Notes: generated from the sequence alone by a model not told the origin. Shown: positions 1-9,079, counted from the stretch's first letter. The stretch is 64,000 nt of DNA from Anaerolineales bacterium (GCA_030583905.1 CP129481.1:3006136-3070135); one strand, 5' to 3'. A program made the numbers and translations.

Positions 1-37
1 ACATGCAAATCGAACTTTAAGCATAGTGTCTTCCTTC

Positions 38-74
38 AAAGAACGCCGGCGCAATGAACGCTGGCGTTCTTTTA
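38..74 (+). terminator. Rho-independent terminator of an upstream gene
   Basis: A 10-bp inverted repeat (AAAGAACGCC pairing with GGCGTTCTTT) is followed by a short T-run. It probably ends transcription of a gene that lies left of the window; the A-run on the other side would let it work in both directions. Confidence 0.6.
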
Positions 75-125
75 TTGCTGATTTCCCCAAATATTTACCC
101 TGATTTTCATCCTTTTAGTCCATGA

Positions 126-131
126 TATAAT
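126..131 (+). promoter_or_regulatory. Putative -10 box for the kinase gene
   Basis: A perfect TATAAT lies about 46 bases before the kinase start, giving a leader of roughly 40 bases. No convincing -35 box is present at 17-bp spacing, so this rests on the -10 match and its position after a terminator. Confidence 0.4.
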
Positions 132-177
132 CGCCCATCATATATTTTGAATTTATAAGACAATCTCCGATCATTCG

Positions 178-1911
178 ATGACCAAACAAACCATAGCAAG
201 ATATGAGATAAAATCCGAGATCGGCAAGGGCGGAATGGCTTCGGTCTATCTTGCGTACGACCCGAATTTTCGCCGTAATGTAGCCATCAAATTAATTTCC
301 ATAAATCTTCAAGAAAATCCCGTGTTTCGCGAGCGTTTCGAGCGTGAAGCGCACCTGATCGCACAGATCGAACACCCCGCCATCGTCCCCGTCTATGATT
401 TCGGCGAACAAAACGACCAGCTTTATCTGGTCATGCGGCACATGGCGGGAGGCACTCTCACCGGCAAGGTAAAAGAAGGGAAATCGACCCTCGAGTACGC
501 GGTCAGGATCATGTCACAGATCGCTCCGGCGCTGGACGCCGTGCATGCTCAAGGCGTTGTCCATCGCGACCTGAAGCCGGGGAACATCCTGCTGGATGGG
601 TTCGGCAATCCAGCTATTTCCGATTTTGGGATCGCCCACCTTACCGCATCCACCACCGACCTGACCGGCAGCGCCATCATCGGGACGCCGTCGTATATGA
701 GTCCGGAGCAGGTGCGCAGCGATCCGAATCTGGATGGACGCAGCGATGTCTATGCGTTGGGCGTGATCCTGTTCGAGATGCTTGCCGGGCGGGGTCCCTT
801 CCAGGCAGAAACACCATTGAGGGTGGCGCTGAAACACCTGACCGATTCCATTCCTCCCATCCACTCCTTCCGCCCGGATCTGCCAATGGAGCTTGAAGCG
901 GTACTGAATAAAGCCATGGCAAAAGACCCGGAGATGCGTTATGCAACCGCATCCGAACTGGTGTTCGACCTGCAGGAAGTGTTTGACAACTACAAGGCGG
1001 GCAAAATCACCGCGCCAAACAAAGGGACGATCCCTTCCAGCGACGATGATGCCACCGAAATTGATACTGGTGACGATTCATCACTGCTGGCGGCGTACCC
1101 GCCCGCTTCGCCTCGATCTAACCCGCAAATTGCCTCTGATCTATCAGCATCTTCATCCCCTTCACATTTAAAAACACCTCAACCAAAACGGTCTCGCATT
1201 GGATTTCCACAGATCATTTTCGGCGCAGTCATCGGATTGATCGCACTCTTCATTTGCGGCTCCGCCGGCTTACTCGGAACCTGGTTCCAATTTGTCAGAC
1301 CAACCTTCTCCGCAAGTCAGGAGGCGACCGCCATCCCAACAGCCACTGAGACAGTAGAAACCATCCTGTTCACAGACAATTTCTCCGACCCGGCAAGCGG
1401 CTGGCCCATTCTGCAGAACGATCAGGGACGTTACAGCTATCAACAGGATGGATATCACATTGCGGTCGACCAAATGGATGCGATCATCTGGGCGAAAACC
1501 AGCAGGAGCGATGGCAATGTCAGCCTGTACGTGGATGCCAGACCGGTCAATAGCTCAAGCGGATATTACGGTCTGCTTTGCCGAATCCAGGATGACCAGA
1601 ATTTTTATTATTTTCTAGTGCAGTCCAACGGGAGCTACACCATGGGGAAATACAAGAATTCCGAGTTCCAGCCCTTCTTCACAGGTGGATGGCGGCAAAG
1701 CGACGCCGTTCAACAGGGTGTCCAAACCAACCGCCTGAAAGCAGACTGCATGGGAAACACGCTGCGGTTATATGTGAACGGCACACTGCTCGCTGAAGCA
1801 ACCGACAACGAATTTAGTTCGGGTTTCAGCGGAATCGGTGCTGCATCGCTGGACGTCCAAAGTTTTGAAGTGATATTCAACAATTTTCTGATCACGGCTC
1901 CAAGCCAGTGA
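178..1911 (+). CDS. Membrane-anchored serine/threonine protein kinase
   Basis: A Hanks-type (PknB-like) kinase that should phosphorylate Ser/Thr on partner proteins at the inner face of the membrane. The kinase domain spans about residues 8-270: glycine loop GKGGMASV, ATP-binding Lys38 in VAIK, catalytic HRD at 129-131 and DFG at 149-151. A low-complexity linker (about 275-340) leads to one transmembrane helix (about 346-372). A C-terminal extracytoplasmic domain (about 395-577) has a concanavalin/LamG-like look (NFSDPASGW start), possibly a ligand sensor. No PASTA repeats are present. The next gene encodes a tandem FHA protein, a natural phospho-threonine reader, so the two probably work as a pair. 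The chosen ATG has no Shine-Dalgarno sequence. Confidence 0.93.
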   Translation: MTKQTIARYEIKSEIGKGGMASVYLAYDPNFRRNVAIKLISINLQENPVFRERFEREAHLIAQIEHPAIVPVYDFGEQNDQLYLVMRHMAGGTLTGKVKEGKSTLEYAVRIMSQIAPALDAVHAQGVVHRDLKPGNILLDGFGNPAISDFGIAHLTASTTDLTGSAIIGTPSYMSPEQVRSDPNLDGRSDVYALGVILFEMLAGRGPFQAETPLRVALKHLTDSIPPIHSFRPDLPMELEAVLNKAMAKDPEMRYATASELVFDLQEVFDNYKAGKITAPNKGTIPSSDDDATEIDTGDDSSLLAAYPPASPRSNPQIASDLSASSSPSHLKTPQPKRSRIGFPQIIFGAVIGLIALFICGSAGLLGTWFQFVRPTFSASQEATAIPTATETVETILFTDNFSDPASGWPILQNDQGRYSYQQDGYHIAVDQMDAIIWAKTSRSDGNVSLYVDARPVNSSSGYYGLLCRIQDDQNFYYFLVQSNGSYTMGKYKNSEFQPFFTGGWRQSDAVQQGVQTNRLKADCMGNTLRLYVNGTLLAEATDNEFSSGFSGIGAASLDVQSFEVIFNNFLITAPSQ

Positions 1912-1933
1912 TTGCAGTCTACAGGATTACACC

Positions 1934-3622
1934 ATGACCGATTTTGGCAAATTGATCCTCAGCAAAGCGGATGGTCTCCATCAGGAGTTCATTCTCAACA
2001 AACCGCTTGTGACGCTGGGAAGGGCGACAACCAACGACATCGTGCTCATTCAGGGACGTGTCTCGCGCACCCATGCGCAGATCCAGTGTTCGCAGGAAGG
2101 CATCACGCTGACTGACCTGAATTCCGTTAACGGCGTGTGGATCAACGGGCAGAAAGTACGGGAAACCGAACTTCGACCCGGCGACAAGATCGGCATCAGC
2201 GATTGTATTCTTCAGTACCTTCCCCCGGCGGATGACGCCCGCGAAGAAGCGACCTTGATCAACTCGGAAAAAGAACTAGAGATTACTCTCGCCCAAATGA
2301 CCGTGCCGATCTCGTTGAACGAGACATCCCTGCCGCAACTGGTCGTCCATGCCCCAGACCGAACCTGGGAAGTTCCATTGACCGGTGATGAATGGACGAT
2401 CGGCAGGGCGTCCAGCAACAATCTGGCGCTGGATTACTTGAAAACATCGCGCAGCCATGCCCGCCTCGAGCGAAAAGGCAGCGACTTTATTTTGCGCGAC
2501 CTTCAAAGCACGAACGGTACATATATTCATGACGAACGCATTGAACAGCGCGCGCTAAAAAACGGCGACACCTTCCGAATTGGTCCGACCCGCATTGTGT
2601 TCAAAAGCGGTTTTGCACAGGAGGAAATGACCATCGTCGGCGGTCTCGACCTTCACCGGCAATCCGGATTGAAACCTGTCATCTTCGTGCCCGGGACAAT
2701 GGGCTCCCAACTCTTTCTTGGCAGTGAAAGGGTCTGGCCCAATTTAAACTTTCTCCTCAAACATCCGGATGTGTTCCGATACACGGAAGATACCAAACTG
2801 AAACCAAAGGGAATACTGAATGAAATGGTCATTGTCCCCAATCTGGTTTCCATCGATCAGTACAATCTGCTCGGTGATTATCTGGTCGAAGAATTGGGAT
2901 ATGAGCGCGGCAACAATTTCATGGAATTTGCCTACGATTGGAGGCAGGATGTCCGCCGGTCAGCCCGCGACCTTGCCATGTTCATCGACGGGTGGAACGT
3001 CAAAGGTCCGATCACCATCATTGCGCACAGCTTGGGCACGCTGGTCAGTCGTTATTATGTAGAAAAACTCGGCGGAAAGAACAAAGTGGACCGGCTCATG
3101 CTGATGGGCGGACCTCACCAGGGCGTACCGAAGATCGCCGCCAACCTTCTGACCGGCGTGGATTTGCTTCCATTCGGAATTATGGGAAAACGCCTGACCG
3201 AGATCATCGAAACCTTCCCAACCTGCTACCAGATCCTGCCGCTCTATCCCTGCGGCATCGACCAGAACGGCAATCCATTTCATTTCTTCGAGGACGAAAG
3301 TTGGGTAAAGGAACCCTATCGCCCCCTGCTCCGCATGGCGCGTGAATTCCGCCGCGAGCTTGGCACAACCTCCAGTGTCCCAACCTTGTCCATCTTCGGA
3401 TATGGTTTAAAGACCGCATCACAGATGAAGATCCAGCGCGCTTCTGATGGGACATTCCAAAAGGTCCTGATCGACGCGACTCCGAACGGCGACAGTTCCG
3501 TCCCGGAAAATAGTGCGATCCTTCCAAAAACGGAAATCCATCCCGTCAAGCAATATCACGGGACGCTCTTCAATGACAATGACGTCAAGATGCGCTTGAA
3601 GCTCGAATTATCGCGCAGTTAA
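1934..3622 (+). CDS. Tandem FHA domains fused to an LCAT/lipase-like alpha/beta hydrolase
   Basis: The first FHA domain (about residues 7-95) carries the GR (29-30), S44, H47 and N66 signature. The second (about 137-222) repeats it with GR at 157-158, S172, H175 and N194. From about residue 247 the protein becomes an alpha/beta hydrolase of the lecithin:cholesterol acyltransferase/lipase type: an oxyanion segment FVPGTMGSQL and the nucleophile elbow AHSLG with Ser366. FHA domains bind phospho-threonine, so the hydrolase may be recruited or switched by the adjacent kinase, which ends 22 bases upstream. No signal peptide is visible, so it should be cytosolic. The true substrate (lipid or other ester) cannot be read from sequence. 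Confidence 0.88.
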   Translation: MTDFGKLILSKADGLHQEFILNKPLVTLGRATTNDIVLIQGRVSRTHAQIQCSQEGITLTDLNSVNGVWINGQKVRETELRPGDKIGISDCILQYLPPADDAREEATLINSEKELEITLAQMTVPISLNETSLPQLVVHAPDRTWEVPLTGDEWTIGRASSNNLALDYLKTSRSHARLERKGSDFILRDLQSTNGTYIHDERIEQRALKNGDTFRIGPTRIVFKSGFAQEEMTIVGGLDLHRQSGLKPVIFVPGTMGSQLFLGSERVWPNLNFLLKHPDVFRYTEDTKLKPKGILNEMVIVPNLVSIDQYNLLGDYLVEELGYERGNNFMEFAYDWRQDVRRSARDLAMFIDGWNVKGPITIIAHSLGTLVSRYYVEKLGGKNKVDRLMLMGGPHQGVPKIAANLLTGVDLLPFGIMGKRLTEIIETFPTCYQILPLYPCGIDQNGNPFHFFEDESWVKEPYRPLLRMAREFRRELGTTSSVPTLSIFGYGLKTASQMKIQRASDGTFQKVLIDATPNGDSSVPENSAILPKTEIHPVKQYHGTLFNDNDVKMRLKLELSRS

Positions 3623-3624
3623 GT

Positions 3625-6441
3625 CTATTTCCACAACTTCGCCAACTCGTTCAACGACCTGTAATACGGCTCGATGCTGGGGATGAAATGTGCCTCATTC
3701 TTCGCGTGTGGTCCAATCCCAGACTGTCCCCACACGACCGCCTGCCCACCCGGAGCGAATCGCGCGCTTGTACCGGGTAACTTTCGCCCGATCCTCGCTT
3801 CGACACCACCCGACGCCTGTTTGACCGCTTCGGTGAGCGCTTTCAAGGCTGGATTGTTCGGGTCGCACGCCACCCCGTTTTCCATCACAGGAAATGTCAC
3901 TTCCAATCCGTTGGATTGGCAATATGCTTCCACCTCATTCCTCAACTTGAGAATGTCATCTTGCGGAATGGAACGAATTTCCACACCGAGTATCCCCTCC
4001 CCGGCAGTGACGTTGTAAATACCTGGCGTGCCAACATTGATGAACGGAAATTTCGCCTGCGATTGCCAGCCATCTGATGATCTCAGCGTGAGATGTTTGG
4101 CAAATATCTCACCCAACGCCGAACGCGCAACGATGAGATTCTCGCTCAAATCTCCCGTTCCCGCCACCCCGCTGTGACCTTTCGTCCCGCAGGCAATCAC
4201 ATCAAAGCGCATCACGCCGCGATTCTCAACACAGATCTCGCCGAAGAGTTCGTCGCCTTTTTCGCCCGTACGTTCACCTGCGATAAATAACGATGGGGTT
4301 AAATTCAATTCGTTCAGGACATGCGGCGTGCCCCACGCCTCGGCTTCGCCGTTCTCTTCGTTGCCGACAAGTAGCAAGGCGATATTTGGATATGGACTCT
4401 GGGAACTGGAAGAACCTAATTTGCCTACACGCAAAGCATCTTTCATCCACACCAAATAAGTTGCCACGACAGTTTTCATATCCGCCGCGCCGCGCCCCCA
4501 CAGATAATCGCCTTCAATGCGCGGACTGAACTGAGAGTCGTCAGGTTCGGGTTCGACAACATCAAAATGCCCGGTCAACAGGATTGGATCTTTCTTCAAC
4601 GCGCCGGAGAATGTGGCGTACACGGCTGGATATTTGCCATCGAAGAATCTGGTTTCGAGACCGGCGTTGCGGAGGTAATCGTCAATTAACGAAGCGGCGC
4701 GATGAACTTCTTCGAGGCGCTCATTGGGAGATGCCGTCACGCTTGGAATGCGGATCAATTGTCCGGCAAGGTCAAGGATCTCGGCGGTTTTGTCAGGATA
4801 CGAAACTTCAACCAGCGCCTGTGCCTGCGAACGGAATCGGATCGGCGCAGTGGGGATCTGCCGCACAATATCGCGCGAACGCTGGATATATTCGGCGATC
4901 CGTGATGCGTCCGCGCCAAGCATGCCGCACTCCGACACGATCCGTTCCACATCCGCTTTGACCTGTGCTTCGCGTTCAAAGTGCAATTCTTTCAAGACCT
5001 CCAACGGCACCACATTGTCGTCCCCCAGTTCACCCTGCAGACGCGCCCGGAATTTCTCCGCCGCGTTGCGCCCGCCTGCGGACATTTCCACCAGCGGCTG
5101 GAGATCATCCCATAAATTCAATGCCTCTGCCAGCGGCTTGACCTGATCCAGAGTCCATTTGAGAAAATCCCGCATGTTGATCGGTTTGCCGGTCAACGGG
5201 TTTTCAATCTCGGCGCGCATGCTGAATTTCGCGGCGAGATTTTCATTGGCGCGGGCGCGGGCAATATCTTCGCGGTCATAGCGGAAGGAACGGGCGAATT
5301 GCGGATCGGAATAGATGCGCAAAAGCAGGAGGTGCTTGAGGGTCAGGTTGGCAATGTCAAGGTCAAGGCTGTGACCGCCGTCATCCACGCGGACTTCGAC
5401 GCGCCCCATCGGCAGGTTGATGCGTGCCATCAGGTTCTGCTTTTCGATCTGCAGCGCCATCTCTTCGGGTGGAGTCGCTTGACCGACAGCGAACAAGCCG
5501 CGGGCGTAGAGCGAAGCGAGCTGGTCGCTCGTGGTGGAGATGATCCGCTCGACGGGTTCGGCAAAGCTGCGGGCTCGGACGGGAGTCCAGTTGTTATTTC
5601 CAAAGCGGACTCCGCGGCGTACGAGATCATAGGAAATTTGCAGGTAATCGTCGTAGGAGCGATAGAGATCGGGAAGGTCAAGCTCGCGCGGATTTGGGAA
5701 GGTCAGGTTGCGCACCGAGTCGTATTCGGTCAGGACGACGACAGCGCGTCCATCCTTGACCTGAGCCTGCATCGGCGTGGATGCGGCTGTGGCGATGAAC
5801 AGGCTGGCGAAGGCGCGCAAGAGGCGCGTCGCCGTGATATAGAATTCGGATTTGAATTCGTCGAGATGCTGCTTCTCACGCTCGCTGGCGGGAAGGTGCA
5901 TGAAATCCCACGCGAACAGCGGATCGGGCAGGGACAGGTTGCTGTGAATACCGGCGGTTGCGAGGGTGTCGCCGTACAGGTCGACACATTTTTGCAGATA
6001 ACGGCGCTTGGCGATCTCCCAGTTGCCGGGGATGGATTGATGGCTGATATCGGTGAGGAAGAGCAGGTTGCCGTGCCAGTAATGCAGGCGCCCGCCGAAG
6101 TTGACGCCTGCGCGATGCAAGGCATTGATAAGCGATGCTTCCATCAGGCGCGCTTCATAGATCGCGCCGCGCGGGTTGTAATACGGTCGCGTCGCCCATT
6201 CGATCATCCAATGAAAGACTTCAAGCTGGCTGAACTGCGCCTGCCACGGCGGGATGCACTCGGCGCGCAGATAATCCACGAACGACTGTTGGCTGGGTCC
6301 CGCGCCAACGGTCAGCAGTGGACGCAGGTCTTCATCGAGCAGATTCCATTCCTGCTCGAAGCCGTTGAGTCCGCTTTGCGGCTTCTCTTTGATGGATTCT
6401 TCTACGGCGAGGAGGTATTTGTCGGCGAATTGTTGAGGCAT
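3625..6441 (-). CDS. Glutamate-cysteine-ligase-like domain fused to an M20 metallopeptidase
   Basis: The C-terminal part (about residues 550-938) is a clear M20 dipeptidase/deacylase: metal-binding His625 in TGHFDVV, Asp654 in GRGAADMK, the acidic pair E695-E696 in GNEENGE and a late His in the GPHAKNEAHF region. The first ~500 residues resemble the GCS2 family of glutamate-cysteine ligases, with an AGIHSNLSLPDP segment in place of the usual GIHVHVG and a GRVEVRVDD strand; this assignment is weaker. The fusion would place a gamma-glutamyl peptide synthesising-type module next to a peptide-hydrolysing one. It ends 2 bases from the convergent FHA-lipase gene. At 938 residues it is about twice the length of a normal M20 enzyme. 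Confidence 0.8.
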   Translation of the reverse strand: MPQQFADKYLLAVEESIKEKPQSGLNGFEQEWNLLDEDLRPLLTVGAGPSQQSFVDYLRAECIPPWQAQFSQLEVFHWMIEWATRPYYNPRGAIYEARLMEASLINALHRAGVNFGGRLHYWHGNLLFLTDISHQSIPGNWEIAKRRYLQKCVDLYGDTLATAGIHSNLSLPDPLFAWDFMHLPASEREKQHLDEFKSEFYITATRLLRAFASLFIATAASTPMQAQVKDGRAVVVLTEYDSVRNLTFPNPRELDLPDLYRSYDDYLQISYDLVRRGVRFGNNNWTPVRARSFAEPVERIISTTSDQLASLYARGLFAVGQATPPEEMALQIEKQNLMARINLPMGRVEVRVDDGGHSLDLDIANLTLKHLLLLRIYSDPQFARSFRYDREDIARARANENLAAKFSMRAEIENPLTGKPINMRDFLKWTLDQVKPLAEALNLWDDLQPLVEMSAGGRNAAEKFRARLQGELGDDNVVPLEVLKELHFEREAQVKADVERIVSECGMLGADASRIAEYIQRSRDIVRQIPTAPIRFRSQAQALVEVSYPDKTAEILDLAGQLIRIPSVTASPNERLEEVHRAASLIDDYLRNAGLETRFFDGKYPAVYATFSGALKKDPILLTGHFDVVEPEPDDSQFSPRIEGDYLWGRGAADMKTVVATYLVWMKDALRVGKLGSSSSQSPYPNIALLLVGNEENGEAEAWGTPHVLNELNLTPSLFIAGERTGEKGDELFGEICVENRGVMRFDVIACGTKGHSGVAGTGDLSENLIVARSALGEIFAKHLTLRSSDGWQSQAKFPFINVGTPGIYNVTAGEGILGVEIRSIPQDDILKLRNEVEAYCQSNGLEVTFPVMENGVACDPNNPALKALTEAVKQASGGVEARIGRKLPGTSARFAPGGQAVVWGQSGIGPHAKNEAHFIPSIEPYYRSLNELAKLWK

Positions 6442-6564
6442 GGCGGGTTCCTAAGGTATGAAATGTGTGAGGTAATGAAAGAGGGAAGAAGAAAGAAAGG
6501 ATGAAGTAGAAAGTGAGCTGGTGTAGAATTTATAACAAAGACATAATTCGATATGAGGTTTACA

Positions 6565-7047
6565 ATGCCCGAAAATTGGAAGTCAGAAAACTGGGACTCT
6601 CTGGTCAGCGGCGAGAACTGCCCAGTGTGCGAACAATTCCGCTCGGACAAAAAAGAGGACGAGCATCTTCTTTATATTTGCGACCTGCCATGCAGCCGTC
6701 TTTACCTTGCAAAAAATCAGTTTGTCAAAGGGTACTGCGTGTTGATATGTCGCAGTCATGTGATTGAGCCTTATGAATTATCGAAGGAAGAGCGAGCCAG
6801 TTATTTTGACGATTTGGCATTAGCAGCAAGTGCTTTGCAAAAGGTTTTCAAAGCAGACAAAATGAACTACAACCTTCTTGGAAACATAATTCCACATTTG
6901 CACACACACATCCTTCCACGATATTTTACTGACAGTGCGCCAAACAGACCGATTGATCCTGGATTAAAAAAAGTGTCTTTGACACAAAGTGAATACGAAG
7001 ATCGCATTGGATTGATTCATTATCAGATTCACTTATTACAGAAATAG
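6565..7047 (+). CDS. HIT-family (histidine triad) nucleotide-binding protein
   Basis: The hallmark HLHTHIL motif follows NIIP, as in HIT hydrolases that cleave nucleoside phosphoramidates or dinucleoside polyphosphates. An N-terminal CPVC pair may bind zinc. The length of 160 residues is a little above a minimal HIT protein. I chose the second ATG because GAGG lies 6 bases before it; an in-frame ATG four codons earlier is possible. It stands alone between two minus-strand genes, so context gives no substrate. Confidence 0.85.
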   Translation: MPENWKSENWDSLVSGENCPVCEQFRSDKKEDEHLLYICDLPCSRLYLAKNQFVKGYCVLICRSHVIEPYELSKEERASYFDDLALAASALQKVFKADKMNYNLLGNIIPHLHTHILPRYFTDSAPNRPIDPGLKKVSLTQSEYEDRIGLIHYQIHLLQK

Positions 7048-7074
7048 GATAGTCACAGATATTCTTTCCACTTT

Positions 7075-8376
7075 CTACTTTTTCAGTTCATTTAATCCAT
7101 CTATCAACCTCCCAAACGCGCCTTCGGTCCGTTCGACCGGTGTAGCGTAGGAAAAGCGGATCCAGTCGCCGCCGAAGGGCGAGAAGAACGCGCCGGGGAC
7201 GATGGCGACTCCATGATTTTCGGCGAGATATTGACCGAGCGGCTCGGTGTCCGCCCAGCCTTTGGCTTTGATGAACTCACCCACATTCATAAAAGCATAA
7301 TAACCTTTGCCGATGATGTGCTGAAGTCCGCTTTCGGCGAGGAGTTTTTTCAAGGCGGCGCGGCTGGCGTTGGTCGGTTCAATGATGGATTTCGTCGCTT
7401 CGTGAAATCCCATTTCGTATGCCGCCATGGCAACCGCAAGCGAAAAGAATGAGGGGATAACTCCGTGCGAAGCGCGCGCATTGATGAATTTAATGACGGC
7501 TTCGTCCGCGATCAAATGGCAGTTGCGGATGTTCGATCCGCCCAGCGATTTGGTGATACCGTCGAGGAACATGATGCGCGTCCGCTCTTCGGGGGTGAAA
7601 TTCTTTAGGAAAGAGTTCAAATCCATCGGCGATTCGTCGGTCACGTAGTGATACATCCAATCGAAAAGCACGAAAGTAGCACCCGCTTCCAATGCGGCTT
7701 TGGCGAGCGAGACTTGTTTCTCGACGGCGATGGTCAAGCCGGTGGGGTTGTCCGGATTGGTGATGACGAGACCGGCGATTTTGCGCCCTTTCGACTCTGC
7801 GAATTTCACACTTTCACGGATGGCATCTTCAGAGTATGCCCAACCTTGTGACGGGTCGCCGGGCGACCATAGGACATTCGCGCCAACGCCGTACGGTCCC
7901 CAGTTGTAGGAGATCCATGGTACGCGCGAGACCATGATGAGATCACCCTGCCGTCCATGACCGAGAGCGAGCATGGCTTGATAGGCTTTGATGAGCGCGT
8001 CACGTCCGCCCGCGGTGCCGAGTACGTTGGCAGGTCCCCAGCCGGATGATGAATCTAATTTCCAATACTGCTCGATGACCGCCTTGCGATAGGCGTCGGT
8101 GCCGAACGGCATATCGTAGGAGGTCCCATGTTCGAGCTGGAGTTGAAGCGCGCGTTCCAGGATCAGTTTGGGAGTTCCGGGAAGCGAAGCGCCGCCGTCT
8201 CCCTGCGACGCATCATAGGTGGGCGAGTCTGGGTATTTCTCTTTGTATGTCTTCAAGGATTTATTGATGAGGAACATGCGCGAGGGCGGAATATCCATCA
8301 TCCTTTTGAGATGATCGCTGACGGGCACGAGATGCTTTTCATCAACAGCGAGGACGGGGGTGTCATTGGAAACCAT
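7075..8376 (-). CDS. PLP-dependent class I/II aminotransferase
   Basis: A fold-type I aminotransferase of 433 residues. Visible features are the TNPDNPTGL segment that contacts the cofactor, the FDWMYH strand and the Schiff-base lysine in GITKSLGGSNIR, in the position usual for aspartate/LL-diaminopimelate-type enzymes. The start was set at the ATG preceded by AAGGAG at a 6-base spacing; a 15-codon upstream extension has no ribosome site. The mRNA leader contains an attenuator-like pair of alternative hairpins, so expression may respond to a metabolite. The amino acid substrate cannot be named. Confidence 0.88.
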   Translation of the reverse strand: MVSNDTPVLAVDEKHLVPVSDHLKRMMDIPPSRMFLINKSLKTYKEKYPDSPTYDASQGDGGASLPGTPKLILERALQLQLEHGTSYDMPFGTDAYRKAVIEQYWKLDSSSGWGPANVLGTAGGRDALIKAYQAMLALGHGRQGDLIMVSRVPWISYNWGPYGVGANVLWSPGDPSQGWAYSEDAIRESVKFAESKGRKIAGLVITNPDNPTGLTIAVEKQVSLAKAALEAGATFVLFDWMYHYVTDESPMDLNSFLKNFTPEERTRIMFLDGITKSLGGSNIRNCHLIADEAVIKFINARASHGVIPSFFSLAVAMAAYEMGFHEATKSIIEPTNASRAALKKLLAESGLQHIIGKGYYAFMNVGEFIKAKGWADTEPLGQYLAENHGVAIVPGAFFSPFGGDWIRFSYATPVERTEGAFGRLIDGLNELKK

Positions 8377-8400
8377 CAGAGCTCCTTTTCGATAAGAAAA

Positions 8401-8479
8401 ATGCCCCGAAATTCGGGGCATTGGGTGTACCTAGTTAGGTCGAACCTGCTTTCGTTCACCTGACAAGCACCGATGCCCC
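8401..8479 (-). promoter_or_regulatory. Attenuator-like leader with mutually exclusive terminator and antiterminator
   Basis: In the minus-strand transcript a terminator hairpin (ATGCCCC, 7-base loop, GGGGCAT, then TTTTT) sits just before the aminotransferase ribosome site. Its 5' arm can instead pair with another GGGGCAT located 52 bases upstream, and that alternative helix is extended by GGTG pairing with CACC. Between the arms lies a compact structured stretch with GAAC/GTTC and AGGT/ACCT pairings. This three-part logic is typical of riboswitches and attenuators. I could not match the aptamer part to a known class. Confidence 0.6.
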
Positions 8480-8571
8480 GTCACCGAATTGGTGCGGGTG
8501 GAATTGATGGTGTTGGCGGAAATATTCAGGCTGGACATTGCGCGCAAGGATACCACCGCGCCAATCCCTCG

Positions 8572-8886
8572 TCAAGCAGGGAAATTAACCAGCCCATGTC
8601 CGCCCACTACGGACAGTTCAGCCCCATCCGGAGCGGCGGCGAGCAGAGGTCGCGCCTGGGAGATCAGCGCTCGAACTTGTTCATTGCTCAACGAATCGTC
8701 GTGCGCCTTTTTATGATCCCATATCTCGAAGACCCATACATGCGTCGTGTTGGATATATCCTCGCTCACAATGTACATTTTACATTCAGGGATATTCCCC
8801 ACGATCTGCGCCGCCTGCTTGAGGATATTGGCAAGTTCGTTACGCTTTCCATCCTGGGCGATCAATTTTCCGGTCATTGCATACAT
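8572..8886 (-). CDS. Antibiotic biosynthesis monooxygenase (ABM) domain protein
   Basis: A 104-residue single-domain protein of the dimeric alpha-beta barrel fold. It has the family pattern: an opening strand that follows residues such as GKLIAQDGKR, a central KMYIVSEDISN strand, the VWVFEIWDHKKAHDDS segment with the usual W/E-W and H residues, and a C-terminal helix before the last strand. Such proteins include quinol monooxygenases and heme-degrading or stress proteins, so the reaction is not settled. A GGAGG ribosome site precedes the ATG. It follows the short VOC-like gene and precedes the aminotransferase leader on the same strand, suggesting one transcript. Confidence 0.82.
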   Translation of the reverse strand: MYAMTGKLIAQDGKRNELANILKQAAQIVGNIPECKMYIVSEDISNTTHVWVFEIWDHKKAHDDSLSNEQVRALISQARPLLAAAPDGAELSVVGGHGLVNFPA

Positions 8887-8925
8887 GTTTTATCCTCCGA
8901 CGATTTCCAATGCATCCACTCGAAC

Positions 8926-9042
8926 CTACCCGGATGGATGCATGCTTGTGTACAACGCCAGCACATTTCCAGTCGGGTCGCGGAACACACCCATCCAGCC
9001 AGTATCGGGAATCTCCACATGGACAACATTTCGCTTGGACAT
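8926..9042 (-). CDS. 38-residue VOC (glyoxalase-fold) C-terminal-like mini-protein
   Basis: This reading frame encodes only 38 residues. The stretch PDTGWMGVFRDPTGNVLALY matches the final strand-loop-strand of VOC-superfamily proteins, where a DPxGN turn is typical. It has its own AAGGAGAG ribosome site 6 bases before the ATG and a good promoter just upstream, so it may really be made. It is either the surviving end of a decayed VOC gene with a newly usable start or a genuine mini-protein. The ABM gene starts 39 bases downstream. Confidence 0.5.
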   Translation of the reverse strand: MSKRNVVHVEIPDTGWMGVFRDPTGNVLALYTSMHPSG

Positions 9043-9079
9043 GAGTCTCTCCTTTTCTCAAAGCGGATATATACGATCT

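Noticed and set aside
5299..6504. Plus-strand open frame of 401 codons
   Set aside because: Antisense to the GCS2-like/M20 gene; no conserved features.
8420..8480. Possible small SRP RNA or tRNA
   Set aside because: The transcript has GTCAGGT and AAAGCAG and a TTCGA loop, but lacks the GGAA-capped SRP core and any tRNA acceptor or anticodon arm; the attenuator reading explains the pairing better.
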